This document shows, piece after piece, positions 1 through 6,861 of a DNA stretch of 10,332 nt. Source of the stretch: an uncultured Granulosicoccaceae bacterium (GTDB lineage: Bacteria > Pseudomonadota > Gammaproteobacteria > Granulosicoccales > Granulosicoccaceae); assembly GCA_937951695.1 (NCBI GenBank), contig CALFBL010000134.1, positions 1 to 10,332 on the forward strand. The letters run 5' to 3'. A program made the translations under genes and the position numbers. The notes under the pieces are model-generated. The model was not told where the DNA came from. It searched no databases and was given only the letters and a program-made list of their open reading frames with translations. Positions within the stretch are counted from its first letter, which is position 1. Each line of letters opens with the position of its first letter.

Positions 1-1018
1 AACATTCCCATTGGATTAAATTTAAATGTATCTGAAGGGTGAAGTGCGCTTGGGCATCGGGGTCGTTTGCGTAATCCGATGACATGCCGCCCCCGAATAA
101 AATTCGCACCTGACCCACCCCTTGCGGGTGCAGCGACAAATACCAAAAGTAGCCAGGCGTTAGTGTGATCATCAGACTCGGATAGATCGCTAGTAGATAC
201 GTAGTACGGCGCCGATCGCCTTGCATACGTGTGTTGTCGGGGTGCGCCATGGCGATCTTCAACGAGTCGTCTTTCAGTATGGTGTGATAGTTAAAGCTTG
301 GACTCCCAGGCGGGCACACCATCTCATCCAGACGCGATAGCCCACCGATCGTGCCACGATGGCAGACCGGCAAGTGGTAGCTTTCCATAAAATTCTCAGC
401 AAGCACTTTCCAGTTGGTATCCCACAGATGCGTTTCGACAAACGATTCTTTATAGTCAGTTGCGCCATAGTCTTCGACCATGGCTTCTACCTCGGCTAAC
501 TGTTTTTTCACAGAAGCTGCGTTGGGATTCAATGAAACCATGATCCAGCCAAGCCATTCTTCACACCGTAGCTCGGGCAAGCGCATGCCTTTTTTGCAGA
601 AGGATTCGTTCTTGTCCATGGCCGGGGCACCGCGCAGTTGACCATTGAGTTCGTAGGTCCAGGCGTGATAGGGGCAGACGATCGCCCGAGTATTTCCCCG
701 ACCTTCAAGCAGCGTAGACATCCGGTGAAGACAAACGTTGGATTGCGCACGTAGAGTGCCGTCGCTGTTTCGAACGACCATGATCGGTTGTCCAGCGAGT
801 TCCAAAGTGAGATAATCTCCTGAATTCTCCAGTGAGCTGGCGCGGCCTGCGCAGAACCAATCGTGACTAAATACATGCTCCAACTCTGCGGCAAGAAAGT
901 CGTTCGATGTGTAGACGCTGGTTGGCATAGCATGCGCTTGCTCGAACGGCTTTGCTGCGTTAGCGGCAAGCTCGTCAGCCGCACTTATGCGGGCACTGGC
1001 CGTGCATTGTTCGCTCAT
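1..1018 (-). CDS. Rieske [2Fe-2S] non-heme iron oxygenase, alpha subunit (3' end outside window)
   Basis: Large subunit of a ring-hydroxylating or N-demethylating dioxygenase (COG4638 type), cytoplasmic, normally fed by a separate reductase that is not seen here. About 339 codons are present; the family is usually 370-430 residues, so the C-terminus is missing. The Rieske centre is intact: C96-x-H98, 16 residues, C115-x2-H118 (the second half reads CPYHAWTY). The catalytic domain carries the mononuclear iron histidines H215 and H220 in ENFMESYHLPVCH. The residue that bridges the Rieske and iron sites is Glu (E212) instead of the usual Asp, as in carnitine and glycine-betaine oxygenases. The third iron ligand lies beyond the window. 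ATG at 1018 is chosen; an in-frame ATG at 1030 is possible, and an in-frame TGA just upstream excludes longer forms. The last ~15 residues before the edge look unlike the family, which could be divergence or a frame error. Divergent from the flavin monooxygenase gene. Confidence 0.9.
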   Translation of the reverse strand, partial: MSEQCTASARISAADELAANAAKPFEQAHAMPTSVYTSNDFLAAELEHVFSHDWFCAGRASSLENSGDYLTLELAGQPIMVVRNSDGTLRAQSNVCLHRMSTLLEGRGNTRAIVCPYHAWTYELNGQLRGAPAMDKNESFCKKGMRLPELRCEEWLGWIMVSLNPNAASVKKQLAEVEAMVEDYGATDYKESFVETHLWDTNWKVLAENFMESYHLPVCHRGTIGGLSRLDEMVCPPGSPSFNYHTILKDDSLKIAMAHPDNTRMQGDRRRTTYLLAIYPSLMITLTPGYFWYLSLHPQGVGQVRILFGGGMSSDYANDPDAQAHFTLQIHLNLIQWEC

Positions 1019-1360
1019 GAGATAGACCATTTCCTGACTGCAAGTGTGAGTCGATTGGCGAGCTCAACCGTACGTTTTTTTACGCAACTGCGCGCGGTTG
1101 GATCGAACAACGCAGGCGCTCATTGGTAAAGTACCCGAGTGTGCCGGTATTCTTCCCACAGGACAATCAAAAAACAGAGAATCATTGATTCGAATTTTCC
1201 GATCCAAGCCATTGAGACCGCGTCTTGTTGGTTAGCGTCAGTAGAATCAGCGATTTATCAATTTGTTATGTTCGGCCCCAGTGCAATCTCATAGACTCGA
1301 GTGCCGCACCGGTGCACCTGCCGTGCTGCAAGCGCCGAAGAGTCAGAGTAAAATCGAACT
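1019..1360. promoter_or_regulatory. Divergent intergenic control region with two dyad elements
   Basis: This 342-bp gap separates the Rieske gene (leftward) from the flavin monooxygenase operon (rightward), so promoters for both should lie here. The clearest structure is the 13-bp dyad GAATCATTGATTC at 1179-1191 (6-bp arms around one base). A degenerate copy, GAATCAGCGATTT, sits at 1244-1256 and matches 10 of 13 positions; the two starts are 65 bp apart. These are candidate operator sites, perhaps for the LysR protein encoded in the operon. I see no convincing sigma-70 promoter and no real gene here; short open frames in this gap have no family resemblance. Confidence 0.4.
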
Positions 1361-2650
1361 ATGCCAGTGGAACAAATAGATACGCTCGTCGTCGGCGGTG
1401 GTCAGGCAGGTCTTGCCATGAGTGAGCATTTAACCCGGTGTGGTGTTGAGCATCTGGTCCTCGAGCGACATCGTATTGCCGAACGTTGGCGCTCGGAGCG
1501 GTGGGATTCCCTGGTGGCTAATGGACCGGCGTGGCATGATCGATTTCCCGGAAGGATCTTTGCCGATGTGGATGGGGACGGTTTCGCATCTAAGGAACAA
1601 GTAGCCGATTACTTTGTCGCCTATGCAGCACAATTTAAAGTGCCTGTGCGTACTGGAGTAGAGGTGTTTAACGTACAGCGCTTGATGGGCCGACCGGGAT
1701 TTCGGGTGCACACCTCGGAGGGTGTCATCGAGGCGCTTAGCGTGGTCGCAGCTACCGGTGCCTTTCAAAATCCTGTCGTGCCGCCTGTGGTGCCAGAGCA
1801 CGTGGGGCTTGCACAAATTCACTCCAGTGAGTATCGCAATCCGGAGCAATTGGATGACGGAGCGGTGATGGTGGTTGGGGCAGGTTCATCGGGTTCGCAG
1901 ATCAGCGATGAGTTAAACCGATCGGGTCGGCGGGTTTATCTCTCGGTTGGCCCGCATCAACGTCCGCCGCGCAGCTACCGAGGTCGGGATTTTTGTTGGT
2001 GGTTGGGTGTGCTGGGTAAGTGGGACGCTGCGGCTTTAGAACCGGGCACAGAGCACGTAACGATAGCGGTCAGTGGCGCTTATGGGGGTAACACCATGGA
2101 CTTCAGACGTCTGGCTTCCGAAGGTGTGACACTGGTTGGGCGTACCGATTCATGCCGTCAGGGTGTGCTCTCGTTTGCGCCGAATTTGGTACAAAACATC
2201 GATGAAGGTGATGCGTATTACTTGAGGTTGCTGGACGAAGCGGATGCTTATGTGGCAGCCAATGGGTTAGCGCTACCGGAAGAGCCTAGCGCCCGAATAT
2301 TCGCGGCGGATTCAGATTGCATTATACGCCCTTTAACCACCTTGAACTTAGCAGAGGCGGGTGTCAAGACGATCATTTGGGCAACCGGTTATTCGATGGA
2401 TTATCGTTGGTTGCAGGTCGATGCGTTTGATGCGCAAGGCAAGCCCAGCCACCAACGTGGGGTGTCTACCGAGGCTGGTATCTATTTTCTGGGATTAGCG
2501 TGGCAATCTCGGCGCGGATCCTCTTTCATCTGGGGAGTCTGGCATGATGCAAAGTACTTGGCCGATCATATTGTTACCCAGCGGACGTACCGACAGCACC
2601 ATGAATCGGCCGAGCGTCAAAAGCAAGCGACTCAAACTCAAACCATTTAA
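1361..2650 (+). CDS. CzcO/YUCCA-like FAD- and NADPH-binding flavin monooxygenase
   Basis: Single-component flavoprotein monooxygenase (COG2072 group), predicted soluble, using NADPH and O2 to oxygenate a small substrate, often at N or S or next to a carbonyl. Two dinucleotide folds are visible: an FAD-binding GGGQAG at residues 12-17 and an NADPH-binding GAGSSG at 173-178. Between them are the ATG signature (131-133) and an FMO-like segment ending in HSSEYRNPEQL (154-164). A second ATG motif (341-343, ATGY) is near the C-terminus. The 429-residue length is normal. The start is constrained: an in-frame TAA lies 12 bases upstream of ATG 1361. The Shine-Dalgarno is weak. First gene of the rightward run, 25 bp before the Rid gene. 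Family assignment is firm; the substrate is unknown. The polar Gln-rich tail after residue ~408 looks non-catalytic. Confidence 0.92.
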   Translation: MPVEQIDTLVVGGGQAGLAMSEHLTRCGVEHLVLERHRIAERWRSERWDSLVANGPAWHDRFPGRIFADVDGDGFASKEQVADYFVAYAAQFKVPVRTGVEVFNVQRLMGRPGFRVHTSEGVIEALSVVAATGAFQNPVVPPVVPEHVGLAQIHSSEYRNPEQLDDGAVMVVGAGSSGSQISDELNRSGRRVYLSVGPHQRPPRSYRGRDFCWWLGVLGKWDAAALEPGTEHVTIAVSGAYGGNTMDFRRLASEGVTLVGRTDSCRQGVLSFAPNLVQNIDEGDAYYLRLLDEADAYVAANGLALPEEPSARIFAADSDCIIRPLTTLNLAEAGVKTIIWATGYSMDYRWLQVDAFDAQGKPSHQRGVSTEAGIYFLGLAWQSRRGSSFIWGVWHDAKYLADHIVTQRTYRQHHESAERQKQATQTQTI

Positions 2651-2675
2651 TCACTCATTGTCAGTGGAGAGCCCG

Positions 2676-3092
2676 ATGACCCATCAACGCATTCGTCCGT
2701 TCAATACTCGGGATACCTATCCTGAACAAGATCTTGAAAACGATCTGTGTCAGGCCGTGGTCACTCGGGGTGGCGCGACGGTGTATATGCGCGGGCAATG
2801 TCCGCAGAGTTTAGAGGATGCGAAAAACATTGAAAGCCACGACCCCATTGAGCAAACACACAAGGTGATGCAAAACATCCAACAGTTAATTGAAGAAGCC
2901 GGCGGTACGATGAATCATCTCGTAAAAGTCGTTGTGTACATTACGGACGTGCGTCACCGGGAAGCGATTTATCGCACCATGGGGGAATACATTAAAGGGG
3001 TGCACCCGTGTTCGACAGGTTTAGTGGTGCAAGCGCTTGCGCGCCCTGAATGGTTGGTGGAGATTGACGCCACAGCCGTCATACCGGACTAG
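2676..3092 (+). CDS. Rid family (RidA/YjgF/UK114) protein lacking the catalytic arginine
   Basis: Small cytosolic trimer-forming family; classical RidA hydrolyses reactive 2-aminoacrylate-type enamines/imines. The 138-residue product shows the family core: VYMRGQCP (37-44), the helix with QTHKVMQNIQQLIEEAGG (60-77), VKVVVYITD (83-91) and C-terminal VEIDATAVI (128-136). The arginine that anchors the substrate carboxylate in RidA (R105 in the E. coli-type sequence, within PARS) is replaced: here the segment reads PCST, with S113 aligned to it. It therefore probably belongs to a non-RidA subgroup and may not be an imine deaminase. ATG 2676 is chosen because GGAGA at 2666-2670 is correctly spaced (5 nt) and it matches family length; an open frame extends upstream to 2544 but only overlaps the monooxygenase gene. 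The stop is 3 bp before the DUF1028 ATG, suggesting translational coupling. Confidence 0.9.
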   Translation: MTHQRIRPFNTRDTYPEQDLENDLCQAVVTRGGATVYMRGQCPQSLEDAKNIESHDPIEQTHKVMQNIQQLIEEAGGTMNHLVKVVVYITDVRHREAIYRTMGEYIKGVHPCSTGLVVQALARPEWLVEIDATAVIPD

Positions 3093-3095
3093 GCC

Positions 3096-3770
3096 ATGAC
3101 GTTTTCTCTGGTCGCACGCTGCGCTCAAACCGGTATGTTGGGTACGGCCATAGCATCGTCTTCGCCGGCGGTTGCGGCACGCTGTTCCTATGTAAGAGCA
3201 GGTGTCGGAGCTGTATCCACGCAGAACATCACGGATCCCTCGTTAGGGCCTGTGTGTCTGAATTTTATGGGGCGTGGCAACAGTGCTTTGGCTGCTATTG
3301 AGAGCCTTCGACGTGAGCGTAAGCATTTGGAATATCGGCAAGTGCTTTGTATTGATCAGTCAGGCAAAACAGGGCTTCATTCGGGCACCAATTCATTAGG
3401 CATTTGGACGCAAGCTGACGGTGTGAATGTTGCGTCAGGAGGCAATCTGCTGGCAAACGAAGACGTGCCGCAAGCTATTGTCGAGGGGTTTGTGTCCACC
3501 GAAGGCCATCTCGGTGATCGCCTGATCGCTGCGATGCGAGCAGGCTTGGCTGCCGGTGGTGAGGCTGGTGCCGTACACTCTGCAGGCATGAAGATCGCCG
3601 ATGAGGTGTCTTGGCCTGTTGCCGACTTGCGTTGCGATTGGACGACAGATTGCCCCATCGAGACGGTTGCCATCGCGTGGGATGTGTACAAGCCCCAACT
3701 AGAGGCGTATGTGCAGCGCGCGCTGGACCCCAGTGCAGCCCCGTCCTATGGTGTTCCTGGCGACGAGTAA
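3096..3770 (+). CDS. DUF1028 family protein (putative Ntn-hydrolase fold)
   Basis: Member of the uncharacterised DUF1028 family (COG3342), related by fold to N-terminal nucleophile hydrolases; the reaction is not established. Recognised by the N-terminal MTFSLVAR, the VRAGVGAVSTQ segment (33-43), the ASGGNLLA motif (113-120) with following acidic residues, and GGEAGAVHSAGMKI (154-167), which correspond to conserved blocks of the family. Length (224 residues) is typical of the single-domain form, with no extra C-terminal peptidoglycan-binding domain. No signal peptide is evident, so it should act in the cytoplasm. It starts 3 bp after the Rid stop with a poor ribosome site, consistent with coupling. 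An amidohydrolase-type role on a pathway intermediate would fit the fold and the neighbouring deacylase, but that is inference. Confidence 0.88.
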   Translation: MTFSLVARCAQTGMLGTAIASSSPAVAARCSYVRAGVGAVSTQNITDPSLGPVCLNFMGRGNSALAAIESLRRERKHLEYRQVLCIDQSGKTGLHSGTNSLGIWTQADGVNVASGGNLLANEDVPQAIVEGFVSTEGHLGDRLIAAMRAGLAAGGEAGAVHSAGMKIADEVSWPVADLRCDWTTDCPIETVAIAWDVYKPQLEAYVQRALDPSAAPSYGVPGDE

Positions 3771-3785
3771 TCCGAGTTACCGCTT

Positions 3786-4736
3786 ATGGCACTGCGTTTC
3801 ACGTTAAGACAACTCGAATATTTTGTTGCGGTCGGTGAGTCCGGTTCGATCCTGCAAGCATCTGAAAAAGTGCATGTATCCTCGCCAACGATTTCGGCCG
3901 CCATATCGCAGCTTGAGCAAGAATTTGGTCTATCGCTGTTTGTTCGTAAGCATGCAAAGGGGTTGTCGTTAACAGAAGCTGGTTCGCAAATGTTGGTGCA
4001 AGCAAGGAAGCTACTGGCAGAGGCCGAACAATTAAACGGTATCGCAGGTGATATTACGCAGTCGGTGCGAGGGTCGTTGTCGATTGGTTGTTATCTGAGC
4101 TTTGCCCAGCTTATTTTCCCCAGTTTAAGGCGCAGCTTTCAAACCAAGTACCCTGATGTGCGGGTAAACCAGTTTGAGCTGCACCAGAGTGGTATCTTTG
4201 AGGGGCTAAGGGCTGCAGAGATCGATATCGCGCTGAGTTACAACCTCGATATCCCTGCCGATCTGGAATTTCTACCGCTGGTGCAACTGCCACCGTTTGT
4301 GCTGGTGCATGAAGAGCATCCGTTAGCTCACTTGCCCACGCTCAGTGTGAATGACCTAAAAGACTATGCGATGGTGTTGTTGGATCTTCCGCATAGCAAT
4401 GTTTACTTTACGTCGTTTTTTTCGCAAATAGGCGTCAAGCCCATCATCGCTGAAAGGACTCGCGATATGGCGGTGATGAGAAGTTTGGTGGCGAATGGGT
4501 TCGGTTATTCCATTGCGAACTTGAGACCCAGAAATGATCTCTCTCCGGATGGCAAAAAACTCTGCTATATCCCATTGACCGGTGATCTTCCGCACATAAA
4601 AATGGGATTGGTCGTGGCTGATGGGGCACGCAGTTCGTATACGATTCAAGCATTTATCGAACACTGCAAACAATCCATTACGCCCTTGAGTGTACCCGGC
4701 ATGACTATGCATCAATCAGACACGCCATCGAGTTGA
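3786..4736 (+). CDS. LysR-type transcriptional regulator
   Basis: DNA-binding regulator of 316 residues. The N-terminal winged helix-turn-helix is clear (about 5-65: FTLRQLEYFVAV, ASEKVHVSSPTISAAISQLE, LFVRKHAKGLSLTEAG). The periplasmic-binding-protein-like effector domain follows from about 95, beginning GSLSIGCYLSF. It probably senses a substrate or intermediate of the pathway and controls the surrounding genes. Unusually for the family it is not divergent from its target: it lies inside the co-directional run, 15 bp after DUF1028 and 7 bp before the M20 gene, so it may be expressed with the genes it controls and autoregulate through the promoter before 1361. The dyads at 1179 and 1244 are candidate sites. 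The ligand cannot be deduced. ATG 3786 gives the normal family N-terminus. Confidence 0.95.
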   Translation: MALRFTLRQLEYFVAVGESGSILQASEKVHVSSPTISAAISQLEQEFGLSLFVRKHAKGLSLTEAGSQMLVQARKLLAEAEQLNGIAGDITQSVRGSLSIGCYLSFAQLIFPSLRRSFQTKYPDVRVNQFELHQSGIFEGLRAAEIDIALSYNLDIPADLEFLPLVQLPPFVLVHEEHPLAHLPTLSVNDLKDYAMVLLDLPHSNVYFTSFFSQIGVKPIIAERTRDMAVMRSLVANGFGYSIANLRPRNDLSPDGKKLCYIPLTGDLPHIKMGLVVADGARSSYTIQAFIEHCKQSITPLSVPGMTMHQSDTPSS

Positions 4737-4743
4737 GCAACAC

Positions 4744-5895
4744 GTGACACAAACACTCGACATTCTTGAACGCTTGGTTGGATTTAATTCGGTAAGCGAA
4801 AACAGTAATCTGGATATTGTCGATTACATCGAAGACTTTCTACGCGCCCGGGGCTTTAGTGTCCACAGAGTGCCCAGTCCCAACGGTGAGAAGGCGGGAT
4901 TGTTTGCGGTTCTCGGGCCACAAGAAGGTACCGGCATTATGCTATCGGCACACACCGATGTGGTGCCGGTTTTAGGGCAAGCATGGACAACGGATCCCTT
5001 TCGATTAACGTGTAAAAACGATAGAGTATTCGGCCGTGGTACGACCGATATGAAAGGCTTTGTTGCATCGGTGATGGCCTTAGCCGATCGAGCATCCGGT
5101 GTTAAACTGCGTGAGCCTTTGAAAATAGCGCTCTCCTACGATGAGGAAGTGGGCTGCGTGGGTATTCAGCACATGATCGGACAGCTCCCAAAAACCATCG
5201 GCTCACCGCGAATGTGTATTGTCGGCGAACCAACACAGATGCAGGTGGCGGTGGGGCACAAAGGTAAAGCTGCTCTACGCGCAACGTGTGTGGGTCAGAG
5301 TGGACATTCGGCTCTCGCACCACAATTTGTGAACGCTTTGCACCTAGCCGGTGACTTTATGGCCGGCGTGCGAGCACTACAAGTTGAGCTTGCAACGTCT
5401 GGTTCGCGTGACACCGCTTATGACGTGCCTTACTCTACCGTTCATGTTGGAGAGTTGCACGGCGGCATTGCATTAAACGTGGTACCTAACCGTGCTGTGC
5501 TAACGTTAGAGTATCGCCATCTGGCGACAGATTCAGCCGATGATATGTTAGCCAAAATTGAGGCGATCGCGAACATTTCTGCCGCGCCGTTTCGCCAACA
5601 ATTTCCCGAAGCACTTATCGATATCGAACAATACAATGCGTATCCCGGGCTGGATGTCTCAGCCGAGGCTGAAGTGGTGTCTGTTGTCCAAGGTTTTTCT
5701 CAATCGCGTGCACCGATCAAAGTTGCTTTTGGCACCGAGGCAGGCGTGTTCGATCAACTGGGTGTGCCGAGCGTTGTTTGTGGTCCGGGTTCAATGGAAG
5801 AGCAGGGCCATAAGCCCGATGAGTCTATCGAGCTGCGTGAGTTACTGGCTTGTGATGCGATGATGGATCGTGTGCTGGATGAGTTAAAAGCTTGA
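4744..5895 (+). CDS. M20 family metallo-deacylase, acetylornithine deacetylase (ArgE)-like
   Basis: Cytosolic dinuclear-zinc amidohydrolase that removes an acyl group from an N-acyl amino acid. The catalytic set is complete: H70-x-D72 (SAHTDVVP), bridging D102 (GRGTTDMKG), general base E134 with metal ligand E135 (YDEEVGC), E162 (VGEPT) and H356 (GHKPDE). H188 (SGHSA) is in the dimerisation/lid domain. The 383-residue length and overall pattern match the ArgE branch (TIGR01892-like). Starts with GTG at 4744, 7 bp after the LysR stop, with little Shine-Dalgarno, implying translation coupled to the upstream gene. Location in a catabolic run and not an arginine cluster suggests a paralogue hydrolysing an N-acyl or N-formyl product of the pathway; a true arginine-biosynthetic role is the alternative. 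Last gene of the rightward run, convergent with the isomerase-like gene 102 bp away. That gap has only a weak imperfect inverted repeat (5944-5951 with 5978-5985). Confidence 0.93.
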   Translation: MTQTLDILERLVGFNSVSENSNLDIVDYIEDFLRARGFSVHRVPSPNGEKAGLFAVLGPQEGTGIMLSAHTDVVPVLGQAWTTDPFRLTCKNDRVFGRGTTDMKGFVASVMALADRASGVKLREPLKIALSYDEEVGCVGIQHMIGQLPKTIGSPRMCIVGEPTQMQVAVGHKGKAALRATCVGQSGHSALAPQFVNALHLAGDFMAGVRALQVELATSGSRDTAYDVPYSTVHVGELHGGIALNVVPNRAVLTLEYRHLATDSADDMLAKIEAIANISAAPFRQQFPEALIDIEQYNAYPGLDVSAEAEVVSVVQGFSQSRAPIKVAFGTEAGVFDQLGVPSVVCGPGSMEEQGHKPDESIELRELLACDAMMDRVLDELKA

Positions 5896-5997
5896 CGTAG
5901 TATTCATGCGCCGAGCATTTGTTGATTTAAGCGGTGATGGATGCTGTTCGGTTCGAGCCATGATGCGCAGCTGCTGACCGAGCAGTTGCAGAATCGG

Positions 5998-6861
5998 TTA
6001 CTCGAAAATGGCTTTAAATCGATCGATGCATAAGCGAAATCCGTGTTCAAAATTACCGTCACCCGGATGGTAGACACTTTCAAACGACACCACCCCTTCG
6101 TACTTGTCCGCTCGTAATGCCTCGGCCAGCGGTTGGAATTGATCGGCCAGATCGCCTTCGCCCAGCTTCGCAACGGTTAAGGTCGCGCGAGGAGTATTGA
6201 CGACAACGTCTTTGATGTGGATGTGCCCGAGATAACCCGCCCTGAGTTCGTCGTAACCATCAGGATAGGCGCGTTCGTGGCACCAACAGTTATTAGCTGG
6301 ATCCCATAGCACTTTCAAGGTGTCCTTTGCATCCAGTTCATCGATAAGTTTTCGTGCGGTGTAGTTGGAGTTCACCATCGTGCCATTACCGGTTTCGACA
6401 ACCAGTGTTAACCCGGCGGATCTTGCCAGTTCAACCGCCGGAGCGATCATCGGCGCCATAGAGTCCCAGGCACCATGGGCGACATTCCACTTTTCAGCGC
6501 CGTTGTTGCCCCAGAGAATCTGTTCTTTCTTTTGCGTCATGATCCGCACCAATGGGCTGCTGACAACGTGCGCCATATCGATTACGCGTTTTAGCGAATC
6601 CATGTGCTGGATGTGCAAGGCATCCCCCGGCCGGTTTGCGCTGCTCATCCCGGCGAAGATGTGGCGCGACAGGCATGAAACAGGTTTGCCACGATCGCGA
6701 AGCAATGACGCTATCTGCTGTATCTGTGCGGCCGTGTGGTCCCCAACTTCTATGCCGTCAACGAACTGAAGCTCTGCGTAGCGAAGATCAAATTCATCCA
6801 TGACATCCACGGCGTGGTTAAGGTCGTTGCTGATACCGTCGCAGATCACTCCCAGCTTCAT
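5998..6861 (-). CDS. Xylose-isomerase-like TIM-barrel protein (COG1082 sugar isomerase/epimerase)
   Basis: Predicted metal-dependent isomerase or epimerase acting on a small hydroxy-carbonyl compound, in the same superfamily as hydroxypyruvate isomerase, IolE and 2-oxo-tetronate isomerase (OtnI). The 287-residue product carries the metal-site residues of the fold in order: E156 (VVETGN), D187 (LWDPAN), H213/H215 (HIHIKD) and E261 (FESVYHPG). No signal peptide. Its ATG overlaps the stop of the upstream dehydrogenase gene (ATGA, 6858-6861), so the two are translated together and probably act in sequence. Several barrel families share this pattern, so the exact reaction is open; a sugar-acid isomerase is a plausible reading from the partner gene. 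The gene is convergent with the M20 deacylase. Confidence 0.85.
   Translation of the reverse strand: MKLGVICDGISNDLNHAVDVMDEFDLRYAELQFVDGIEVGDHTAAQIQQIASLLRDRGKPVSCLSRHIFAGMSSANRPGDALHIQHMDSLKRVIDMAHVVSSPLVRIMTQKKEQILWGNNGAEKWNVAHGAWDSMAPMIAPAVELARSAGLTLVVETGNGTMVNSNYTARKLIDELDAKDTLKVLWDPANNCWCHERAYPDGYDELRAGYLGHIHIKDVVVNTPRATLTVAKLGEGDLADQFQPLAEALRADKYEGVVSFESVYHPGDGNFEHGFRLCIDRFKAIFE

Noticed and set aside
529..984. 151-residue minus-strand open frame
   Set aside because: Out of frame with the Rieske protein, which carries intact CxH and CxxH motifs on the same strand; a shadow.
1430..1849. 139-residue minus-strand open frame
   Set aside because: Lies antisense inside the flavin monooxygenase gene, whose motifs are unambiguous.
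2544..2675. 44-residue N-terminal extension of the Rid protein
   Set aside because: It overlaps the monooxygenase gene in another frame, has no likeness to Rid proteins, and ATG 2676 has a well-spaced GGAGA.
4356..4715. 119-residue minus-strand open frame
   Set aside because: Antisense to the effector domain of the LysR gene, with no domain of its own.
5944..5985. Possible bidirectional terminator between the M20 and isomerase-like genes
   Set aside because: Arms match at only 7 of 8 bases, the loop is 26 bases and there is no T-tract; too weak to annotate.
5904..6173. 89-residue minus-strand frame across the convergent gap
   Set aside because: Mostly overlaps the end of the isomerase-like gene in another frame and lacks family features.
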